Source: Natrialba sp. SSL1
GTDB lineage: Archaea; Halobacteriota; Halobacteria; Halobacteriales; Natrialbaceae
Reading direction: 5' to 3'
Assembly (NCBI RefSeq): GCF_001861355.1
Contig: NZ_MASN01000036.1
Span: forward strand, 1-64,000
DNA length: 64,000 nucleotides
The translations under genes were made by a program, and so were the position numbers. Under the pieces are notes generated by a model, which did no database searches, had not been told where the DNA came from, and saw only the letters and a list, made by a program, of their open reading frames with translations. Below are positions 58,026 through 64,000 of this stretch, piece by piece (position 1 is the stretch's first letter; each line of letters starts with the position of its first letter).

Positions 58026-58502
58026 CTACTCGAGTTCCGCGGCGAACGTCTCGAGTGCGCGTTGCAGTTCGCCTTTGCGTTTCCAGGCGGCGATTCGGTC
58101 ACCGAAGGGAAAGGGAGCGGCGAGGGAGACGGCGGAGCGGAGGGTAAGGTGGGTTTGGGAGTGCTGTTGCTGGTGGTCATGGTGTTGCTGGCCCTGTTGC
58201 TGCTCCTGTCCCTGTCCTCGCTCAGCCGCAGACTCGAACTCGACCCACGTCTCCATATGTGAAAACGGTCCCCGCTCACCCGCCTGCGTATAGTAGATCG
58301 TTCCCTCGCGTTCTTCGAACTCCAGCGGAAGTTGCATTCCGGGGCCGCTGGCGACGACTGTCGTGGTACCCGCCGACTCGTCCTCGTCGATATCGACGAC
58401 GGTGAAACTCCCCTCCGCCTCGACGATCGCCGCCGGATCGAGGTGCTTCTGGAGTGCCGCCGGCGAGACGTCGATCGTTCGGGACACGGTAACCTCACGC
58501 AT
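58026..58502 (-). CDS. SRPBCC-fold protein with a Gln/His-rich insert
   Basis: A 158-residue protein from the ATG at 58502 (MREVTVSRTIDVSPAALQKH). The N-terminal pattern (SRTIDVSPAALQKHLDPAAI) and FTVVDIDEDESAGTTTVVAS suggest the START/Bet v1-type fold of SRPBCC proteins. A Gln/His-rich insert (about 98-122: GQGQEQQQGQQHHDHQQQHS) interrupts the sheet before a basic C-terminal helix (AAWKRKGELQRALETFAAEL). SRPBCC members bind hydrophobic ligands. The insert is low complexity and may bind metal. Single gene. Confidence 0.78.
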   Translation of the reverse strand: MREVTVSRTIDVSPAALQKHLDPAAIVEAEGSFTVVDIDEDESAGTTTVVASGPGMQLPLEFEEREGTIYYTQAGERGPFSHMETWVEFESAAERGQGQEQQQGQQHHDHQQQHSQTHLTLRSAVSLAAPFPFGDRIAAWKRKGELQRALETFAAELE

Positions 58503-58635
58503 ACGTCTGCGGTTCGAGCGAGGCGTTATAAAGCCCGCTGCTTGTGCGTATCTGGGCCATGAGTTGTCCAGTACGAACGCACTCACAGCGCCAACGACGG
58601 AAACGGCTAAGTGACTGACGCTCTCCTATCGCGCT

Positions 58636-58872
58636 ATGGCTGGCGATTCCGGCACGGACGGCGACCGCGGCGGCTTTCGTGAGGGACTGGAATCCTCTGC
58701 AGGCGATCCGCGACTGCTCATCGTCCTCAACGCAATCCTCTCTGCACTGTTCGCCTGGTGGCTCGTCTGGGGCGCAGCGCTCATCGGTGCAGTGGAGTAC
58801 AGTCTGGCGACGGTCGCCGTCGTCGCGGTCGGACTGTTCTTGCTGACGCACGTGATGACGCGGCCATCGTAG
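58636..58872 (+). CDS. Small two-helix membrane protein
   Basis: A 78-residue protein: an acidic/Gly-rich N-terminus (MAGDSGTDGDRGGFREGLES) followed by two hydrophobic segments (about 26-50 and 54-72). No family recognised with confidence. It stops 78 nt before the spermidine-synthase-like gene in the same direction and may share a transcript. Function unknown. Confidence 0.72.
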   Translation: MAGDSGTDGDRGGFREGLESSAGDPRLLIVLNAILSALFAWWLVWGAALIGAVEYSLATVAVVAVGLFLLTHVMTRPS

Positions 58873-58950
58873 GGCTGCTGCAGAACAGCCCACCGACGCT
58901 GACGCGCCGAGGCGACAGGTACTCACGGCCGGACCGTCACATTCCGGACG

Positions 58951-60576
58951 ATGGCCCTCCAGCAGGTCGCTGCGTATCGCCCGACGAAACCCGAACTCGC
59001 CGTCTTCGTCTCGGGGGTCACGAGCATGGGACTCGAGATCCTCGCCGTGCGGGTGATCGCCCCGCAGTTCGGGAATCATATCTACACCGTCGGCGGCATT
59101 CTCACCGTCCTCCTCGCTGCACTGAGCCTCGGCTACTGGCAAGGTGGCAAGCGGGCGGCGACCGCGAGCACCCGCGAAATGAGCTGGCTCATGCTCGGGA
59201 CCGCGGTCTACGTCGCCGTGGTGATCTTCGCGAGCGACCTGCTTCTTACGTACACCTCGACGCTCGCACTGCCGCCGCGCTATGCCTCACTGCCTGCGGT
59301 TATCATCCTCTTTGGGCCGCCGACCTACCTGCTCGGCTTCATCAGTCCCTACGCGGCCGAACTCTCTCGAAAGCGCGGGACTGGCGAAGCGTCGGGCCAC
59401 GTTTACGCGCTCGGCACCATCGGCAGCATCGTCGGCTCGGGTGCGACGACGTTCATCCTGATTCCCTCCATGGGTATCGACGCGATCGGCCTCCTGTTCG
59501 GGCTCATGCTCGTCGCCACCGCACTCGTCCTCGTCGCGCCGAGTCTGCCCCGCAGACCAACCGTCGCGAGCGTTTTCATCGCACTCATCCTCGTCCTCGC
59601 CGCGGCTGGCGGCCCCGCGATCTTCGACGTCGATCACCGCGGCGAAATCGTCCACGAAACCCAGACGCCACACCAGCAACTCGAGATCGTCGACGACGAC
59701 AACGTCCGAACGATGTACTTGGACGGCGCACGACACAGCGCGCTCAACAAAGACGACCCAGACGAGCACGTCTTCACCTACACGAAGTACTTCCACCTGC
59801 CGATGTTGATGACCGACGACATCGACGACGTCGACCGGGTTCTGTTCGTCGGTGGCGGCGGCTACACCGGCCCGACGGACTTCGCGGAGCAGTACGACGC
59901 GACCGTCGATGTCGTCGAAATCGATCCGTCCGTTACCGACGCCGCAGAGGAGTACTTCACACTCGAGGACCACGACGAACGCGACGATCTGAACGTTTAC
60001 GCGACCGACGGTCGGCAGTTCCTCCAGAACACCGACGAGACCTACGACGTGATCGTTCTCGACGCCTACAAAAAGGATCAGGTCCCGTTCCACCTGACGA
60101 CCGTGGAGTTCATGGAACTCGCCTCGGACCGACTGGCCGACGACGGCATCCTCCACGCGAACGTCATCGCCGCACCCAGTGGTCCGGCAGCCGAGTTCTA
60201 CCACGCCCAGTACGAAACGATCGACGAGGTCTTCCCCGAGGCCTACAGCTTCCGCACCTCGGACGCGAACGCGATTCAGAACATCCAGGTCGTCGCGACC
60301 AACGACGACAGCGCACCCGTGTTCGACGAGGCGGTACTCGAGTCCCGAAACGACGAGCGAGCCGCGGCGATGGGGGTCGACCTCAGCGGTGCCATCGACA
60401 ACAAACTCGACGAGCCAGACACGGACGACGCGCCGGTGTTGCGAGACGACCGCGGCGAGGTGGACAGCCTGCTCGATCCGATGTTCGGCCAGCGGTACGT
60501 GATCGAGGAGTCGGACGGTGGTGATGTCGAGGCCGGAGCGGAGCCGAGTGAGCCGGCTGCGTCGCTCGTCGGCTAA
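58951..60576 (+). CDS. Membrane-fused spermidine-synthase-like protein
   Basis: A 541-residue fusion. The N-terminal about 225 residues form seven membrane helices (VTSMGLEILAVRVIAPQFGN is the typical start), then a cytoplasmic aminopropyltransferase-like methyltransferase-fold domain. That domain has VDRVLFVGGGGYTGPTDFAE, then VDVVEIDPSVTDAAEEYF (cofactor-binding), and YDVIVLDAYKKDQVPFHLTT (gatekeeper region). Membrane-anchored spermidine synthase-like proteins are common in haloarchaea, which often make few linear polyamines; their true substrate is uncertain. The tail is Glu/Asp/Ala-rich. The upstream small membrane gene may be its partner. Confidence 0.88.
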   Translation: MALQQVAAYRPTKPELAVFVSGVTSMGLEILAVRVIAPQFGNHIYTVGGILTVLLAALSLGYWQGGKRAATASTREMSWLMLGTAVYVAVVIFASDLLLTYTSTLALPPRYASLPAVIILFGPPTYLLGFISPYAAELSRKRGTGEASGHVYALGTIGSIVGSGATTFILIPSMGIDAIGLLFGLMLVATALVLVAPSLPRRPTVASVFIALILVLAAAGGPAIFDVDHRGEIVHETQTPHQQLEIVDDDNVRTMYLDGARHSALNKDDPDEHVFTYTKYFHLPMLMTDDIDDVDRVLFVGGGGYTGPTDFAEQYDATVDVVEIDPSVTDAAEEYFTLEDHDERDDLNVYATDGRQFLQNTDETYDVIVLDAYKKDQVPFHLTTVEFMELASDRLADDGILHANVIAAPSGPAAEFYHAQYETIDEVFPEAYSFRTSDANAIQNIQVVATNDDSAPVFDEAVLESRNDERAAAMGVDLSGAIDNKLDEPDTDDAPVLRDDRGEVDSLLDPMFGQRYVIEESDGGDVEAGAEPSEPAASLVG

Positions 60577-60611
60577 TGCTGTCCGAATCCGAATCGTGCT
60601 GATCGCTGCCG

Positions 60612-60893
60612 TCAGCGATAGATCTGCTGATACCGCTCGCGATACTCCCGGAGTGCGATCCGTGCGCGTCGACGAGACTGAAAGCCGAAGCCGACGGCCG
60701 GACACTCCTCGTCCGGACAGGCCCAGACGAACGTCTCCGAGCGCGGATCTCTCGTCACCGAGACGTCCCGCTCACAACGCGGACAGCACCATCCCCAGCG
60801 GATGTCGCCGGCGTACTCGTTTGCGTGCGAATCAGAGCCAGAGCCAGCGCCAGCATCAAAACCGGAACCAGAACCAGAACCAGATCCTCCCAT
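60612..60893 (-). CDS. Small zinc-ribbon protein with Gly-Ser linker
   Basis: A 93-residue protein. After MGGSGSGSGSGFDAGAGSGS comes HANEYAGDIRWGWCCPRCER (CxxC) and VWACPDEECPAVGFGFQSRR (CxxxxC), giving four zinc ligands, then a basic helix REYRERYQQIYR. The Gly-Ser linker corresponds to a low-complexity CCAGAA/CCGGAA-type repeat in the DNA (about 60838-60892). The start was taken at the ATG at 60893. A zinc-binding nucleic-acid or protein interaction role is likely but unproven. Confidence 0.6.
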   Translation of the reverse strand: MGGSGSGSGSGFDAGAGSGSDSHANEYAGDIRWGWCCPRCERDVSVTRDPRSETFVWACPDEECPAVGFGFQSRRRARIALREYRERYQQIYR

Positions 60894-60951
60894 TCGATAC
60901 CGACCAGAATGCCGCCAGCCAGAAAGGGACTCGAGTACACCTGTGTACGCT

Positions 60952-61221
60952 TCAAGTGCGATTGGCACGGCGGGTGTCCCGCCGCACGGCAAGATAGAGG
61001 CCGACGAGGAGGAGGCCGAACAGGACGGCACCGCGCAGGCCGGTCATGACTGTGGCGAGGAGGAGGACGGCGAACAGCGTCAGCCCCCATGCCGGCGGAT
61101 TCGCCACACGGTGGTGTCTTGCGTTCAGCGTGACACTCCCGCCTACGACCGCAAATGCGATGAGCGCAAGCAGTGAGGCCAGCAGGACATCCGCACTGTT
61201 GACCAGTTGGACCAGAGACAT
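60952..61221 (-). CDS. Small three-helix membrane protein with leaderless promoter
   Basis: An 89-residue hydrophobic protein with three membrane helices (about 8-29, 43-60 and 63-80) and a basic C-terminus (AVRRDTRRANRT). No family recognised. The start ATG at 61221 is 28 nt from the centre of a palindromic TATA box (61243-61256), so the mRNA should be leaderless. It ends 58 nt before the zinc-ribbon gene and may be co-transcribed with it. Confidence 0.72.
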   Translation of the reverse strand: MSLVQLVNSADVLLASLLALIAFAVVGGSVTLNARHHRVANPPAWGLTLFAVLLLATVMTGLRGAVLFGLLLVGLYLAVRRDTRRANRT

Positions 61222-61242
61222 TGCCCGGACAGTACGCTGCAG

Positions 61243-61256
61243 GTGTATAAATACAC
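61243..61256 (-). promoter_or_regulatory. Palindromic TATA box
   Basis: GTGTAT-AA-ATACAC, a perfect 14-bp palindrome containing TATAAATA. It lies 22-35 nt from the ATG at 61221 on the minus strand; being symmetric it could direct transcription both ways, but no plus-strand gene follows. Confidence 0.55.
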
Positions 61257-61313
61257 TGAGCTGTTGGGTTGCTGGTGCGCTGCCGGGCTACGCGGAGACG
61301 GCGGTGTGCCCGC

Positions 61314-62309
61314 TCACCCGGTCGCCGCTTCGGGGCCGAGGAAGGCGAACGGCTCGCGCGGCTCTAGCTGGCCGGAGACATCACCGGCGAACGCGTTCGA
61401 CTGGTTGGGTCCGAGTTGGAGGGTCCGCGCCCCGGAGCCAGCCGAGAAATCGAGTTCGTCGAGTTCGACCCAGAAGGCGTTGGGCATGAGTGCCGACTCG
61501 AAGTAATAGATGCCGTCCTTGTGGTCCGCGACGGTTCGCCAGCGCGTCGAGGAAATGTGGGGTTCGTCCGGCGTGCTGATGCCGTACGGCACCGAGGCGT
61601 TTCGAATTACGCCGAACGCGCTGGCGGTCGCGGTACGACGGTCCTCGACGCTCGGCACGGCGTCGACGTAGAACCGCGCCCGCACGAATCGGTCTGCCGG
61701 ACGGTTCGTGCCGGGCAGCATGACCGTGCCGCCGATCTCGTTCCAGTACTCGGACAGCGCGAGTTGCTTGTCGAACGTCGGCGAGTTCGTCATCACCTGA
61801 TACTTCCGACCGTGGTGAATGGTGAGTTCGCCGTCGACGTACTCCATGATCGCGCTGTCGCCGGTCGCGTCCGAGAGGGAGAGATGCAGCGCCGCCAGTC
61901 TGTCCTGTCCGGGGACCTGCTCGGTGACGACGACGAACTCCTCCTGTTGGGCGTGCTCGACGGCGTCCGAGACGGTTTCGAAGTTGTCGAGCATGTACTG
62001 TGCCCACAGCGAGATCGCCATGGCATCTTCCTCGCCGTCCCAGTCAGGATACTCCGATTCAGGGAGCCACAGCAGGTTGGCGACCAGGCCGGCCTCGTTC
62101 ATGCCATCAGTGGTGGCGATATCGTAGGCGGTCGTGACGACGCTGCCGTACTCTGCTGTCCACTCCATCGGGGTCGGGCCGACCTGACCGGTCCGCTCCA
62201 TGTCGCGCGGGAGCGTCCAGATGTTGCTCTCGATATCTTCGCCCCAGTCCATCGATCGAGCCGTGAGAACGCGCCCCTCCTCGCCGAGATACACCAGTCG
62301 CGTGCACAT
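61314..62309 (-). CDS. Linear amide C-N hydrolase (choloylglycine hydrolase family, Ntn fold)
   Basis: A 331-residue Ntn hydrolase. The catalytic Cys is residue 2 (MCTRLVYLGEEGRVLTARSM), exposed after Met removal. Conserved features follow: RSMDWGEDIESNIW, GMNEAGLVANLLWLPESEYP (with the substrate-site Asn) and MTNSPTFDKQLALSEYWNEI. The Arg later in the chain (RTVADHKDGIYYFESALMPN region) completes the pattern. Such enzymes cleave bile salts, penicillin V or acyl-homoserine lactones. An archaeal substrate is unknown. Single gene, no signal peptide. Confidence 0.9.
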   Translation of the reverse strand: MCTRLVYLGEEGRVLTARSMDWGEDIESNIWTLPRDMERTGQVGPTPMEWTAEYGSVVTTAYDIATTDGMNEAGLVANLLWLPESEYPDWDGEEDAMAISLWAQYMLDNFETVSDAVEHAQQEEFVVVTEQVPGQDRLAALHLSLSDATGDSAIMEYVDGELTIHHGRKYQVMTNSPTFDKQLALSEYWNEIGGTVMLPGTNRPADRFVRARFYVDAVPSVEDRRTATASAFGVIRNASVPYGISTPDEPHISSTRWRTVADHKDGIYYFESALMPNAFWVELDELDFSAGSGARTLQLGPNQSNAFAGDVSGQLEPREPFAFLGPEAATG

Positions 62310-62451
62310 CTATCGCCGCCCTCCTGAAACCGCGCCACACCGTTCGTCGATTGAACCCATAGGAGAGTTGCCACCTCCTGTAGAAATAATGAACGCACCT
62401 GCATTGGCAATGTCGTCCGCAAACGGTACCGATACACCCCAATTCGACGGG

Positions 62452-63330
62452 TTACTCGTTCGACCGGCTATACTCCGGATCGAACAACTGCGCCGACCCG
62501 GGCGCTGGATCGCCCTCGGTGAGGTTGTACCGCGAGAAGTCCTCGACGCCGGCCTCCTGCAGGAGTTCCTCGTCGTACACCGCGTTCCCGGTGAACGAGG
62601 CCGGATCACGAGAGAGGATCTCGAGTACCGTATCCGATACGATCTCGGGCGTCCGCCAGTCGTCCTCCGTCCCGAGTCCGAAGTAGCGCGTCGCGCGCGT
62701 ATCGATCGCCGTCACGGGCCAGAAGGTGTTACAACCGACGTCGTCGTCGCCGAGTTCGCTCGCCATCGAGAGCGTCAGGAACGACATCCCCAGCTTGGAC
62801 CACGCGTAGGGCGCTTCGCCTGGCGCACGGTCGATCTTGACCGGCGGCGCGTTGGTCAACAACCAGGCGTTCTCGACCTCGCGAAGGTGGCCGGCGAAGG
62901 CCCGCGAGACGAGGTAGGTGCCGCGAATGTTGACGTCAGTCATGAGATCGAACCGGTTCGGCGGCAGATCCTCCACCGTCAACAACTGAATCGCGCTCGC
63001 GTTGTTGATGACGATGTTGACCTCGCCGAACTCCTCGATAGCGCGCTCGGCTGCAGCGTTGACGGCGTCCTCGCTTCGAACGTCGAGCTGGATCGGGAGC
63101 GCCTCGACGCCGTGTTCGCGTGCCTCGCGGGCCGTCTGCTCGATCGAGCCCTCGAGGTCCGGGCCGCTTCCGTCTTCGCTCTCGTCTGCGTCCGCCTCGC
63201 TCGTCTTCCCCGTCGACACGATGTTGCAGCCCTGCTCGGCCAGCGCGAGGGCGATTTCCTTGCCGATGCCGCGAGTCGTCCCGGTGATAAACGCCGTCTG
63301 TCCGGCGAGGTCCGGCTTCTCGAGTGCCAT
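62452..63330 (-). CDS. Short-chain dehydrogenase/reductase (HSDL2-like)
   Basis: A 292-residue SDR. The cofactor motif is FITGTTRGIGKEIALALAEQ, NNASAI is the NNAG-type motif, and YAWSK is the YxxxK active site. The segment NAPPVKIDRAPGEAPYAWSK resembles the HSDL2 type, in which S-P-P occurs; here an Ala stands where the catalytic Ser would be expected. An acidic insert (about 42-60) is a haloarchaeal addition. It probably acts on hydroxyacyl or fatty-acyl-type substrates, in line with the acyl-CoA synthetase gene upstream on the same strand. Confidence 0.88.
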   Translation of the reverse strand: MALEKPDLAGQTAFITGTTRGIGKEIALALAEQGCNIVSTGKTSEADADESEDGSGPDLEGSIEQTAREAREHGVEALPIQLDVRSEDAVNAAAERAIEEFGEVNIVINNASAIQLLTVEDLPPNRFDLMTDVNIRGTYLVSRAFAGHLREVENAWLLTNAPPVKIDRAPGEAPYAWSKLGMSFLTLSMASELGDDDVGCNTFWPVTAIDTRATRYFGLGTEDDWRTPEIVSDTVLEILSRDPASFTGNAVYDEELLQEAGVEDFSRYNLTEGDPAPGSAQLFDPEYSRSNE

Positions 63331-63497
63331 ACCCGACCATCTGTCGGCACCAGTATAAACTTACGCCACGGGGAGAGTTCAGAGCCCAGCTGGGACCGGT
63401 CAGAACGGGATGCAGTTGGGGTAACTCGAGTGCCCGTTCAATACGCCCCAGAATAGCTCTCCCCTTACCCTCCCATTCCGGCAGCTGCGCTCCCAGC

Positions 63498-64000
63498 CTA
63501 GTCGCGAAGCGAGCGCCGCCGAATCTTGCCGGTCGTGGTAGTCGGGAGTTCGTCGACGAAGTCAATCTCCTGTGGGTACTCGTACTCCGCGAGGCGTTCG
63601 CGGACGAGGGTGCGAATTTCCTCGCGGAGCTGCGCCGCGTCCGTCACCGCAGTGGCGGGCTGGACGAACGCCTTGATCGCTTCGCCGCGGGTTTCGTCCG
63701 GCACGCCGACGACGCCGACCTGTTCGACGGCGTCGTGGTGGAGAATCGCCTCCTCGACTTCCATCGGGCCGACGCGATAGCCGCTGGTGAGGATCACGTC
63801 GTCGGTCCGCGAGACGAACCACAGGTAGCCGTCGTCGTCGCGTTCGACGAGGTCGCCGGTTCGGAACCATCCCCCGTCGGTCTGCTTGGCCGCCGTCTTC
63901 TCCGGCAGTCCCCAGTACTCGTTGAAGAACACCCGCCGATCGTCCGGCTTGACGGCTAACTCGCCCACCTCGCCGTCCGCTACCCGTTCCTCGGCGTCGG
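63498..64000 (-). CDS. Acyl-CoA synthetase (AMP-binding), C-terminal part
   Basis: Partial: the N-terminal half lies beyond the right edge. The visible 166 residues are the end of the large domain and the mobile C-terminal domain: GWFRTGDLVERDDDGYLWFV (the TGD motif), SRTDDVILTSGYRVGPMEVE (hinge and A8-type motif), GVVGVPDETRGEAIKAFVQP and the catalytic lysine motif PTTTTGKIRRRSLRD. It forms acyl-CoA from a carboxylic acid, ATP and CoA, most like acetyl/medium-chain members. The SDR gene follows 167 nt downstream in the same direction. Substrate not readable. Confidence 0.92.
   Translation of the reverse strand, partial: DAEERVADGEVGELAVKPDDRRVFFNEYWGLPEKTAAKQTDGGWFRTGDLVERDDDGYLWFVSRTDDVILTSGYRVGPMEVEEAILHHDAVEQVGVVGVPDETRGEAIKAFVQPATAVTDAAQLREEIRTLVRERLAEYEYPQEIDFVDELPTTTTGKIRRRSLRD

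Noticed and set aside
1-64000. tRNA, rRNA, CRISPR arrays and prophage modules
   Set aside because: Looked for by eye (T-loop GGTTC-type motifs, repeat-spacer periodicity, capsid/terminase-like proteins); none seen.

Overview
The window looks like chromosomal DNA from a haloarchaeon (class Halobacteria, perhaps Natrialbaceae). The signs are GC-rich, strongly acidic proteins, Tat signals on exported proteins, TATA elements about 25-30 nt upstream of start codons (leaderless mRNAs), an S-layer glycoprotein N-terminus, and archaeal information-processing genes (Pelota, RqcH, archaeal Elp3, an archaeal YchF-type GTPase). The family placement is inference. No rRNA, tRNA or CRISPR array was seen.

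Layout. 1-2.2 kb: 5' end of an S-layer gene (minus), an AT-rich stretch with a hairpin-rich candidate RNA, and a small HalOD1 protein. 2.2-4.4 kb: biotin uptake operon bioY-bioM-bioN with a BirA-like operator. 5.0-9.6 kb: a 1547-residue surface-type protein with a Gln-rich 23-residue repeat block, a DUF7282-like region and CARDB-like domains. 9.6-12.5 kb: a DUF4157 (eCIS core) gene, a one-base-overlapping partner gene and a decayed second DUF4157 copy. 12.9-14.6 kb: small haloarchaeal genes and a gamma-carbonic anhydrase. 15.0-17.1 kb: an apparently intact IS200/IS605 element (TnpA, DUF2080 protein, TnpB, probable reRNA). 17.1-21.4 kb: secreted metallo-beta-lactamase lipoprotein with DUF3006 partner, Tat lipoprotein amidohydrolase, OsmC, UPF0173 hydrolase. 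21.8-28.4 kb: RecJ-like S1/OB/DHH protein with an altered DHH motif, SHOCT and HTH_10 proteins, Elp3. 28.5-29.4 kb: AT-rich patch with two membrane proteins.

29.5-39.6 kb: aldolase, ZIP transporter, two overlapping TenA-family genes, CPBP protease, RqcH, a Tat-exported peptidoglycan-amidase-like protein, and Pelota. 39.6-48.8 kb: MMPL/RND transporter with TrmB-type regulator, RNase Z-like hydrolase, class V aminotransferase, YchF. 48.9-56 kb: CstA, ArsA/Get3-like ATPase, large Tat-exported acidic protein, CobW-type metallochaperone with a His-rich loop. 56.3-64 kb: HTH membrane protein, VOC and SRPBCC proteins, membrane-fused spermidine-synthase-like protein, Ntn amide hydrolase, SDR, and the C-terminus of an acyl-CoA synthetase.

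The genes form short operons and single housekeeping units with accessory insertions. The accessory parts that most deserve attention are the glutamine-repeat protein, the neighbouring DUF4157 module, the TnpB element, the exported amidase and the hairpin-rich intergenic RNAs.
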